Part shown: one piece after another, positions 24,529-34,700 of the stretch
How the letters are laid out: every line of letters starts with the position of its first letter
Numbering within the stretch: the stretch's first letter is position 1
Assembly (NCBI GenBank): GCA_040954595.2
Contig: CM082584.2
Span: 9,982,001 to 10,046,000 of the forward strand
Direction: 5' to 3'
Source of the DNA: Balanoglossus misakiensis
Taxonomy: Eukaryota; Hemichordata
Length of the DNA stretch: 64,000 nt
The notes under the pieces: model-generated
Told to the model about the DNA's origin: nothing
Databases searched by the model: none
What the model saw: the letters and a program-made list of their open reading frames with translations, nothing else
Translations under genes and position numbers: made by a program

Positions 24529-27047
24529 ATTGTATCACTACCTTTGCCTTGGAGAGGTTTTTGTAAAATATGCAAATATCCATCTTGTTTCTTAGATTCT
24601 TGCACTGAGAACGAATTCGAGTGTGAGGTCGGTATGTGCATCAACAAAGGTCAGTACTGTGATGGAAATGTGGATTGTTCAGACGGCAGCGATGAAGGAG
24701 TCCATTGCCGCGACGATTCGGAGAAATTCTGCAACTCTGGAAGCGAATTCCGGTGCGATAACAATGCATGCATTGATCACAGTGACACGTGCAACGGAGT
24801 GAACGACTGCGGTGATTGGTCAGACGAACCAAGCTTTGATGTCTGCAGTAAGTTTGCATTTTTATTCACAATAGAACCGATGCGGGTCCAGCCGTCCAAA
24901 TATACGTTTCCGCCCACAAACTCATGTACACGTAGATACATAGTAACAAACCAAAGACCAGCATACACACATATGTACCATCTACATGTATGTGTGCATG
25001 CATATACTTATACATCTGTTGCTATTTCATACAACTTAGCCTCACTATTTCTTTGTTTATTCACAGCGCACAATGAATGCAATGAAGACAACGGCGGTTG
25101 CTCACATGACTGCATTGATTTACCCATTGGCTTTCGCTGCGCATGCCCAGCTGGTTACAAATTAGGACACGACAGTAAATCGTGTGAAGGTAAGAATCAG
25201 TCAAATCGGCCACTTATTTACGGTTTTCTCGAATTACTTGCCCACAGAAACCAAGACCATGACGCATATGTAATGACATTCTCTGTCTGTCTGTCTGTCT
25301 GTCTGTCTGTCCAATTTACCCCCCCCCCCCCTTTCCAGACATTAACGAATGCTTCACAACACCGGGCATTTGCAACAACTATTTCTGCACCAATGCGAAG
25401 GGAAGCTATCTATGCCAGTGCCCGACCGGCTACAATGCCAGTGAAGATGGCGAATGCCGATTGCCGGGCCCAGAGCCGAGCCTCGTCTTCTCAGACGGAC
25501 GGCAGATCAATCGATTGTCGATACGAAGTGGCCTCCAGGAAACATTGGTTGGTAATTTATCTCAGGCCATATCTGTGGATGTAGACGTGCGCAAGGGACT
25601 ACTTTTCTGGTCTGATGTGATTGATGAGAAAATATACAGGTAACTTTATTTCCTCTGGTGCCAATATGCACCCTATCACCTGTAAATTTAAGAGAGTGAG
25701 CCTAGATCAATTTTGGATTTCTTGGTTTTGCGCTCTGACGTGTTTTTCTCTGAAAATTTCAGCGCATCGATGGACAAGCCGCACATGAAGAACGTTCTTT
25801 TCAACGAAAGTTCGGATAATGTTGAAACAAGGAACGTAGACGGAATTGCCGTGGACTGGGTGACTGGAAATATCTACTGGACGGATGTGCGAAGTCGAAG
25901 CATCAACGTCGGGAACCCAAGCTTGCACCGGGCGAAGTGGCTTTTCCGTGAAAATATTGACGAACCCAGGGCCATTGTTGTGGACCCACAGAATGGGTAG
26001 GAGGAGAGAGAGTTTTGAGTTTTCACGTAAACTTTAATGAGAGAGTGACACACAGAGAGAGATCTCATATTGAGCGGCAAATAGTCCTTGAATTTTACAT
26101 TTGCAGGTGGTTTTATTGGACTGACTGGGGCGCCGAGCCAAAGATAGAAAAGGCGGGCATGGACGGGTCAAGTCGGAGAGCCTTGATCACCTCTGGAATC
26201 CGTTGGCCGAATGGTCTCGCAATCGACTTCACATCACAGAGGCTGTACTGGGTCGACGCAAAACTGCACGCGCTGGGAACGTCGGATCTGGACGGCAACG
26301 ACAGGTTTGGCGTAATACCTCGCGACAATGAAAACTTGCTTCATCCGTTTTCTGTCGCCGTGTTTGAGGTAAGCTGCAAGTTTACATAGGGCGTGGTGAT
26401 AGTGCGATAGCCATTTAGGGATCAGTGTTTTAACTGTCGATTGCAATGTTATACTGTTTAGCACAAGTAACTGTTTGATCGAAGCTAAATCATGATCATC
26501 AACGTTTCTCACTGTCACCTAACAACAACCATCGCATTGCTACACAGGACAGGGTATACTGGAGTACCTGGAGCCAGAGAACATCCATTCACTCCGCAGA
26601 CAAGTACAGTGGTCTGGGGTATCGAGACTTGGCGACGGGCAGGTCAAGTAATGCCTATGGCTTGAGAGTCAACCACGAAGTTAACCAGCCGATGGGTAGG
26701 TACCCAACCAAATAAAATTATAAAAAGAGGTTCATTCGAATTGGCAATAGTTCACGATCTTCTTTATGTGTACAGATAAAAAGAGAGAGACATATAAATG
26801 AAATTATGTGGCATAATGTAGGTTATTTTAGCTGTCTGCGAAACGAAGTTTTTCCTAATCTAGATCTCATGAAGACACGTGTCTGTTTCTCATCCTAGGC
26901 ATCAACTCCTGTGCTGTACATAACGGTGGTTGTGATTATCTGTGTCTGTTGGCACCCGTATCGGAGGAAAGATCGTGCCGCCAACCAACGTGCGCATGCC
27001 AAGACCATATGGCAATCGACGACGATGGGCGGACCTGTATATCCTAG
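20210..27047 (+). CDS. Gene B: secreted LDLR/VLDLR-like protein, complete
   Basis: Thirteen exons join in frame to 757 aa: 20210-20285, 22691-22804, 23091-23216, 23481-23597, 23869-23988, 24163-24414, 24596-24847, 25067-25189, 25339-25639, 25763-25996, 26107-26368, 26548-26695 and 26899-27047. The order is a signal peptide, eight LDLa, EGF-A, calcium-binding EGF-B (DINEC start), a six-bladed YWTD propeller and EGF-C. The stop comes two residues after the last EGF-C cysteine. Eight LDLa modules match the VLDLR number; LDLR has seven. In LDLR the EGF-C exon is followed by O-glycan, transmembrane and NPxY-tail exons. Here a stop codon sits in the EGF-C exon, so the product should be secreted. 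Its likely role is calcium-dependent binding of extracellular ligands such as lipoproteins, which is inferred. Gene C next door is its closest paralogue. Confidence 0.9.
20286..22690 (+). other. Gene B intron 1, 2.4 kb
   Basis: Contains a 21-bp G run (21954-21974), a C run (22446-22456) and an exact 19-bp direct repeat at 21586-21604 and 21668-21686 carrying CCTAGCAAC. No exon was seen. Confidence 0.6.
22691..22804 (+). CDS. Gene B exon: LDLa 1
   Basis: 114 bp, phase 1-1. Six cysteines, [12 protein letters not shown]. Confidence 0.88.
23091..23216 (+). CDS. Gene B exon: LDLa 2
   Basis: 126 bp, phase 1-1. Complete module with [12 protein letters not shown]. Confidence 0.88.
23481..23597 (+). 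CDS. Gene B exon: LDLa 3
   Basis: 117 bp, phase 1-1. The last cysteine codon is split T|GC across the intron. The acidic motif reads RDCRSGVDE rather than SDE. Confidence 0.87.
23869..23988 (+). CDS. Gene B exon: LDLa 4
   Basis: 120 bp, phase 1-1. [12 protein letters not shown]. The donor GTTCGA is weak, but the frame and the homologous exons support it. Confidence 0.85.
24163..24414 (+). CDS. Gene B exon: LDLa 5-6
   Basis: 252 bp, phase 1-1, two LDLa modules ([12 protein letters not shown] and [12 protein letters not shown]). It is homologous to the double-LDLa exons of gene C at 40491 and 41250. Confidence 0.9.
24415..24595 (+). repeat. GAT/GGT trinucleotide microsatellite in a gene B intron
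   Basis: About 110 bp of (GAT)n with a (GGT)n segment lies at 24421-24530, inside a 181-bp intron. It can be translated as poly-Asp, but it is flanked by a donor at 24415 and an acceptor AG at 24594-24595, so it is intronic. Confidence 0.9.
24596..24847 (+). CDS. Gene B exon: LDLa 7-8
   Basis: 252 bp, phase 1-1. The second module ends SDEPSFDVC, the pre-EGF-A LDLR signature. The first 113 bp are about 96 % identical to gene C exon 41677. Confidence 0.9.
25067..25189 (+). CDS. Gene B exon: EGF-A
   Basis: 123 bp, phase 1-1. [14 protein letters not shown], then a [10 protein letters not shown] core. Confidence 0.9.
25339..25639 (+). CDS. Gene B exon: calcium-binding EGF-B and first propeller blade
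   Basis: 301 bp, phase 1 in and phase 2 out. The DINEC start and [12 protein letters not shown] fit the calcium-binding EGF and Asn/Asp-hydroxylation consensus. The first blade is LLFWSDV. A C run (25319-25331) and a CTGT microsatellite (25281-25310) sit just upstream in the intron. Confidence 0.92.
25763..25996 (+). CDS. Gene B exon: YWTD propeller
   Basis: 234 bp, phase 2-2. [16 protein letters not shown] and [11 protein letters not shown]. Confidence 0.92.
26107..26368 (+). CDS. Gene B exon: YWTD propeller
   Basis: 262 bp, phase 2 in and phase 0 out. [25 protein letters not shown] and [12 protein letters not shown], ending HPFSVAVFE at GTAAGC. Confidence 0.92.
26548..26695 (+). CDS. Gene B exon: last propeller blades
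   Basis: 148 bp, phase 0 in and phase 1 out. [11 protein letters not shown] to NHEVNQPMG. Confidence 0.9.
26899..27047 (+). CDS. Gene B terminal exon: EGF-C and stop
   Basis: 149 bp. [20 protein letters not shown] to GRTCIS, then TAG at 27045-27047. No sequence follows that could encode a membrane anchor in this frame. Confidence 0.9.
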
Positions 27048-27060
27048 TCGGGTTGCCGCA

Positions 27061-27122
27061 CCAATGACCGGAACTGACGTCAAGGATGTAACCAATGACC
27101 GGAACTGACGTCAAGGATATAA
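27061..27122 (+). repeat. 31-bp tandem repeat, two copies, each with a CRE octamer
   Basis: Units 27061-27091 and 27092-27122 differ at one base, and each contains TGACGTCA. They lie in the presumed 3' UTR of gene B, 13 bp after the stop. Confidence 0.9.
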
Positions 27123-27628
27123 CAGTTACGTCTTACGCTTTGTCGATGAACAATAATATGCCAACATATTAACTAATTAATGTTGCCTTTTTTTACCAAA
27201 GTATTCAGAATTTTGCTTTGTAATTCATTTGTAGAGATTTGTTTCGTATTAAAATCACGCTTTATAAATAACTGGCATTAAACCAGACAATCGGCGATTG
27301 GCTTCTTCGACAAAGTATTATATTTTATCACGCGGTAAATCAAAAAGTATATCAGATAATCGAGAATATAAAAATAATTTCAAATTCCATTACTTCTCTA
27401 CGCTGTATAAGAAATCACGGGAAAACCAGATTAAGTACCTTACCGTGAGAATAATACAGGCGCCAGGTGGGATTTCGATTCGTTATAATCAGGCATCAAC
27501 ATATATATAAGCTCCCTCAACGGCCATGTTCAGCATTTTTGGATTATATCTGGAAATACGTCTATGAACACCGCAGAATCGCACTAAAGTTCTTATCATT
27601 GAACGATGATTTAATGTACAATACTGGT

Positions 27629-27634
27629 AATAAA
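27629..27634 (+). promoter_or_regulatory. Candidate polyadenylation signal for gene B
   Basis: AATAAA about 580 bp after the stop. The weaker hexamer ATTAAA at 27248-27253 is an alternative. Confidence 0.4.
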
Positions 27635-28686
27635 GCAATTTCGCTCAGTAATTTGTATAAATGGTCACCACAAATCATAATTACATGTATTTATCATTAG
27701 GAAAAAACCACACATTATCCTGATTGAAGTAAAGCAGGGTGTATAATGATAGTAATTAACCTCAATTTCCGCCAGTTATGTTTGATATTTTATTCTTGTA
27801 TCCGCAGTAACTGATCATGACAAATTGTAAATTTGATACTTGTTACATGTACCGTCATTGCCTTGATCAATAATGCGTTAATCATCATTGAGCGGTAAAT
27901 TTTCTTTCAATATATAATCAACAGTAAATTGTACTAATTGCAATTGTTGCTGTTTATAATAAATTGTCGTTTTGTATGATTATATTCGATCGATGTTGGA
28001 CACATCTTAAATTTTACGCTTCTGTCAACTTAAAAAAAATATTTTTGCGCATATTTCACTCGTTATATGAATGGAGACGACGGGACGAATTATAACACGA
28101 CGATATGCATTTCAAAGGTCATGGTAGGACTGTGGTTTTCAGCTTAATGAACAAATGATGTTGTTCTTAGGGAACTTTCAGTAATTGCTGGAGGGGGGGG
28201 GGCGGTCGGTGGAATTTGGAGTAGGTCTGTCACGGTAAAGATGCCCTCCCCTTCTCCTTGTTTGAAAATGTGATTCCCATTTGTCTTGAAACGAATACCT
28301 GATACAGTATTATCCAATTTTCATAACAATGTAAGTAATTTTTTGCTAATGTTTTTAAGGTTATACCAGATTTTAATCAGTAGCACTTCATTGCTCGTGG
28401 GAGAACTTTGAATGCGCCACCAGAACATAACAAGGAACTGTCCCCACCGACCCACCCCTTCGGCGAAGCTCCCTTATCAATAGACACTGCGTAACTTTGT
28501 GACGCCAGTGTTCATATCTGCGGTGATTGGAGGCACGTGATTGTTGCACAACGCCTACAGGAGTTCATGCATGCACGTAGAGGTTGAATACACCGCCCAA
28601 GCCACGTACTATTCCCTTCATCTCGAACCCAACTTCAGAAAATCTTTTCTAACAACGGCTAATACTGTGTTGATTTGTGAAGGACG
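27635..28686. other. Gene B to gene C intergenic, about 1 kb
   Basis: AT-rich with a G run at 28192-28202. It should hold the gene C promoter, but no core element is clear enough to call. Confidence 0.4.
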
Positions 28687-28750
28687 ATGAGCGTGATATT
28701 CACTCTGATCAGTTTTTTAACATTATCAACGCAAATACACTGCGGATTAG
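28687..28750 (+). CDS. Gene C exon 1: signal peptide
   Basis: ATG 28687 opens a 64-bp exon with a hydrophobic leader ([18 protein letters not shown]). It ends phase 1 at a strong donor GTAAGT. The phase matches the first LDLa exon 11.3 kb downstream. No nearer exon was seen between them. Confidence 0.82.
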
Positions 28751-31700
28751 GTAAGTATTGTTTTTCTATGTCAACTGCACAATATTTTTGTACGTACGTA
28801 CCCGGTACGAACGTATGTATTTATGTACATGGATGTACGTACGTATGTATGTACAATAAATTCTTTCGAGAGATTATGTAGGTATTTTGAATAAATGACA
28901 AATTCACAAAGTCGAGCATTTGTTTGTTTTGTTTTTTGACAATTTTCACGACCTACAACTATAACGACTGATTTTTAACGCCCATGAATCTTTTCTATGA
29001 TAACGTACGAAGTCTTTCACCTGTTTGCTTTAGTCCAATATTGACATATAGGTACCGCAAAATCGGAAAATGGTCATTTTTGGATGATTTTCATGAGCTA
29101 TAACCTTTGATTTTTTTTTCAAAAATCGACAAAATTATGAGATTTCGAAAAGTCGAAAAATGGTCATTTTTTGATGATTTTCACCCATGGTTTTTTCAAA
29201 AATCGACGAAATTTGGAAATTCCGCAAAGTCGAAAAATTCTCATTTTTTGACGATTTTCCTGAGCTATAACCCATGGTTATTTCAAAAATCGACGAAATT
29301 TGGAAAATTCGCCAAGTCGAAAAATTCTCATTTTTTGACGATTTTCCTGAGCTATAACCCATGGTTTTTTCAAAAATCGACGATTTTTCGACTTTGCGAA
29401 TTTTCAAAATTTGGTCATTTTTTGATAAAAACCATGGGTTATAGCTCATGAAAATCATCCAAAAATGAGAATTTTTCGACTGTGCGGAATTTCAAAATTT
29501 GGCCGATTTTTGAAAAAATCATGGGTTATAGCTCATGAAAATCATCCAAAAATGAGAATTTTTCGACTTTGCCGAATTTCAAAATTTGGCCGATTTTTGA
29601 AAAAATCATGGGTTATAGCTCATGAAAATCATCCAAAAATGAGAATTTTTCGACATTGCGGTATTTCAAAATTTGGCCGATTTTTGAAAAAATCATGGGT
29701 TATAGCTCATGAAAATCATCCAAAAATGAGAATTTTTCGACTTTGCGGAATTTCAAAATTTGGCCGATTTTTGAAAAAATCATGGGTTATAGCTCATGAA
29801 AATCATCCAAAAATGAGAATTTTTCGACTTTGCGGAATTTCAAAATTTGGCCGATTTTTGAAAAAATCATGGGTTATAGCTCATGAAAATCATCCAAAAA
29901 TGAGAATTTTTCGACTTTGCGGAATTTCAAAATTTGGCCGATTTTTGAAAAAATCATGGGTTATAGCTCATGAAAATCATCCAAAAATGAGAATTTTTCG
30001 ACTTTGCGGAATTTCAAAATTTGGCCGATTTTTGAAAAAATCATGGGTTATAGCTCATGAAAATCATCCAAAAATGAGAATTTTTCGACTTTGCGGAATT
30101 TCAAAATTTGGCCGATTTTTGAAAAAATCATGGGTATATAGCTCATGAAAATCATCCAAAAATGAGAATTTTTCGACTTTGCGGAATTTCAAAATTTGGC
30201 CGATTTTTGAAAAAATCATGGGTTATAGCTCATGAAAATCATCCAAAAATGAGAATTTTTCGACTTTGCGGAATTTCAAAATTTGGCCGATTTTTGAAAA
30301 AATCATGGGTTATAGCTCATGAAAATCATCCAAAAATGAGAATTTTTCGACTTTGCGGAATTTCAAAATTTGGCCGATTTTTGAAAAAATCATGGGTTAT
30401 AGCTCATGAAAATCATCCAAAAATGAGAATTTTTCGACTTTGCGGAATTTCAAAATTTGGCCGATTTTTGAAAAAATCATGGGTTATAGCTCATGAAAAT
30501 CATCCAAAAATGAGAATTTTTCGACTTTGCGGAATTTCAAAATTTGGCCGATTTTTGAAAAAATCATGGGTTATAGCTCATGAAAATCATCCAAAAATGA
30601 GAATTTTTCGACTTTGCGGAATTTCAAAATTTGGCCGATTTTTGAAAAAATCATGGGTTATAGCTCATGAAAATCATCCAAAAATGAGAATTTTTCGACT
30701 TTGCGGAATTTCAAAATTTGGCCGATTTTTGAAAAAATCATGGGTTATAGCTCATGAAAATCATCCAAAAATGAGAATTTTTCGACTTTGCGGAATTTCA
30801 AAATTTGGCCGATTTTTGAAAAAATCATGGGTTATAGCTCATGAAAATCATCCAAAAATGAGAATTTTTCGACTTTGCGGAATTTCAAAATTTGGCCGAT
30901 TTTTGAAAAAATCATGGGTTATAGCTCATGAAAATCATCCAAAAATGAGAATTTTTCGACTTTGCGGAATTTCAAAATTTGGCCGATTTTTGAAAAAATC
31001 ATGGGTTATAGCTCATGAAAATCATCCAAAAATGAGAATTTTTCGACTTTGCGGAATTTCAAAATTTGGCCGATTTTTGAAAAAATCATGGGTTATAGCT
31101 CATGAAAATCATCCAAAAATGAGAATTTTTCGACTTTGCTGGAATTTCAAAATTTGGCCGATTTTTGAAAAAATCATGGGTTATAGCTCATGAAAATCAT
31201 CCAAAAATGAGAATTTTTCGACTTTGCGGAATTTCAAAATTTGGCCGATTTTTGAAAAAATCATGGGTTATAGCTCATGAAAATCATCCAAAAATGAGAA
31301 TTTTTCGACTTTGCGGAATTTCAAAATTTGGCCGATTTTTGAAAAAATCATGGGTTATAGCTCATGAAAATCATCCAAAAATGAGAATTTTTCGACTTTG
31401 CGGAATTTCAAAATTTGGCCGATTTTTGAAAAAATCATGGGTTATAGCTCATGAAAATCATCCAAAAATGAGAATTTTTCGACTTTGCGGAATTTCAAAA
31501 TTTGGCCGATTTTTGAAAAAATCATGGGTTATAGCTCATGAAAATCATCCAAAAATGAGAATTTTTCGACTTTGCGGAATTTCAAAATTTGGCCGATTTT
31601 TGAAAAAATCATGGGTTATAGCTCATGAAAATCATCCAAAAATGAGAATTTTTCGACTTTGCGGAATTTCAAAATTTGGCCGATTTTTGAAAAAATCATG

Positions 31701-34700
31701 GGTTATAGCTCATGAAAATCATCCAAAAATGAGAATTTTTCGACTTTGCGGAATTTCAAAATTTGGCCGATTTTTGAAAAAATCATGGGTTATAGCTCAT
31801 GAAAATCATCCAAAAATGAGAATTTTTCGACTTTGCGGAATTTCAAAATTTGGCCGATTTTTGAAAAAATCATGGGTTATAGCTCATGAAAATCATCCAA
31901 AAATGAGAATTTTTCGACTTTGCGGAATTTCAAAATTTGGCCGATTTTTGAAAAAATCATGGGTTATAGCTCATGAAAATCATCCAAAAATGAGAATTTT
32001 TCGACTTTGCGGAATTTCAAAATTTGGCCGATTTTTGAAAAAATCATGGGTTATAGCTCATGAAAATCATCCAAAAATGAGAATTTTTCNNNNNNNNNNN
32101 NNNNNNNNNNNNNNNNNNNNNNNNNNNNNNNNNNNNNNNNNNNNNNNNNNNNNNNNNNNNNNNNNNNNNNNNNNNNNNNNNNNNNNNNNAAAAATCATGG
32201 GTTATAGCTCATGAAATATACCAAATGAGAATTTTTTGAAAAATGGGTTTTCGACTTTGCGGATTTCCAAAATTTGGCCGATTTTTGAAAAAATCATGGG
32301 TTATAGCTCATGAAAATCATCCAAAAATGAGAATTTTTCGACTTTGCGGAATTTTCAAAATTTGGCCGATTTTTGAAAAATCATGGGTTATAGCTCATGA
32401 AAATCATCCAAAAATGAGAATTTTTCGACTTTGCGGAATTTCAAAATTTGGCCGATTTTTGAAAAAATCATGGGTTATAGCTCATGAAAATCATCCAAAA
32501 ATGAGAATTTTTCGACTTTGCGGAATTTCAAAATTTGGCCGATTTTGAAAAAATCATGGGTTATAGCTCATGAAAATCATCCAAAAATGAGAATTTTTCG
32601 ACTTTGCGGAATTTCAAAATTTGGCCGATTTTTGAAAAAATCATGGGTTATAGCTCATGAAAATCATCCAAAAATGAGAATTTTTCGACTTTGCGGAATT
32701 TCAAAATTTGGCCGATTTTTGAAAAAATCATGGGTTATAGCTCATGAAAATCATCCAAAAATGAGAATTTTTCGACTTTGCGGAATTTCAAAATTTGGCC
32801 GATTTTTGAAAAAATCATGGGTTATAGCTCATGAAAATCATCCAAAAATGAGAATTTTTCGACTTTGCGGAATTTCAAAATTTGGCCGATTTTTGAAAAA
32901 ATCATGGGTTATAGCTCATGAAAATCATCCAAAAATGAGAATTTTTCGACTTTGCGGAATTTCAAAATTTGGCCGATTTTTGAAAAAATCATGGGTTATA
33001 GCTCATGAAAATCATCCAAAAATGAGAATTTTTCGACTTTGCGGAATTTCAAAATTTGGCCGATTTTTGAAAAAATCATGGGTTATAGCTCATGAAAATC
33101 ATCCAAAAATGAGAATTTTTCGACTTTGCGGAATTTCAAAATTTGGCCGATTTTTGAAAAAATCATGGGTTATAGCTCATGAAAATCATCCAAAAATGAG
33201 AATTTTTCGACTTTGCGGAATTTCAAAATTTGGCCGATTTTTGAAAAAATCATGGGTTATAGCTCATGAAAATCATCCAAAAATGAGAATTTTTCGACTT
33301 TGCGGAATTTCAAAATTTGGCCGATTTTTGAAAAAAATCATGGGTTATAGCTCATGAAAATCATCCAAAATTGAGAATTTTTCGACTTTGCGGAATTTCA
33401 AAATTTGGCCGATTTTTGAAAAAAATCATGGGTTATAGCTCATGAAAATCATCCAAAAATGAGAATTTTTCGACTTTGCTGAATTTCAAAATTTGGCCGA
33501 TTTTTGAAAAAATCATGGGTTATAGCTCATGAAAATCATCCAAAAATGAGAATTTTTCGACTTTGCGGAATTTCAAAATTTGGCCGATTTTTGAAAAAAT
33601 CATGGGTTATAGCTCATGAAAATCATCCAAAAATGAGAATTTTTCGACTTTGCGGAATTTCAAAATTTGGCCGATTTTTGAAAAAATCATGGGTTATAGC
33701 TCATGAAAATCATCCAAAAATGAGAATTTTTCGACTTTGCTGAATTTCAAAATTTGGCCGATTTTTGAAAAAATCATGGGTTATAGCTCATGAAAATCAT
33801 CCAAAAATGAGAATTTTTCGACTTTGCTGAATTTCAAAATTTGGCCGATTTTTGAAAAAATCATGGGTTATAGCTCATGAAAATCATCCAAAAAATGAGA
33901 ATTTTTCGACTTTGCTGAATTTCAAAATTTGGCCGATTTTTGAAAAAATCATGGGTTATAGCTCATGAAAATCATCCAAAAATGAGAATTTTTCGACTTT
34001 GCTGAATTTCAAAATTTGGCCGATTTTTGAAAAAATCATGGGTTATAGCTCATGAAAATCATCCAAAAAATGAGAATTTTTCGACTTTGCTGAATTTCAA
34101 AATTTGGCCGATTTTTGAAAAAATCATGGGTTATAGCTCATGAAAATCATCCAAAAATGAGAATTTTTCGACTTTGCTGAATTTCAAAATTTGGCCGATT
34201 TTTGAAAAAATCATGGGTTATAGCTCATGAAAATCATCCAAAAATGAGAATTTTTCGACTTTGCTGAATTTCAAAATTTGGCCGATTTTTGAAAAAATCA
34301 TGGGTTATAGCTCATGAAAATCATCCAAAAAATGAGAATTTTTCGACTTTGCTGATTTCAAAATTGGCCGATTTTTGAAAAAAATCATGGGTTATAGCTC
34401 ATGAAAATCATCCAAAAATGAGAATTTTTCGACTTTGCTGAATTTCAAAATTTGGCCGATTTTTGAAAAAATCATGGGTTATAGCTCATGAAAATCATCC
34501 AAAAATGAGAATTTTTCGACTTTGCTGAATTTCAAAATTTGGCCGATTTTTGAAAAAATCATGGGTTATAGCTCATGAAAATCATCCAAAAATGAGAATT
34601 TTTCGACTTTGCGGAATTTCAAAATTTGGCCGATTTTTGAAAAAAATCATGGGTTATAGCTCATGAAAATCATCCAAAAATGAGAATTTTTCGACTTTGC

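Noticed and set aside
24406-25584. A 392-codon open frame with poly-Asp
   Set aside because: It reads through a trinucleotide-repeat intron and further introns of gene B. Splice sites at 24415, 24595, 24847 and 25066 remove those parts.
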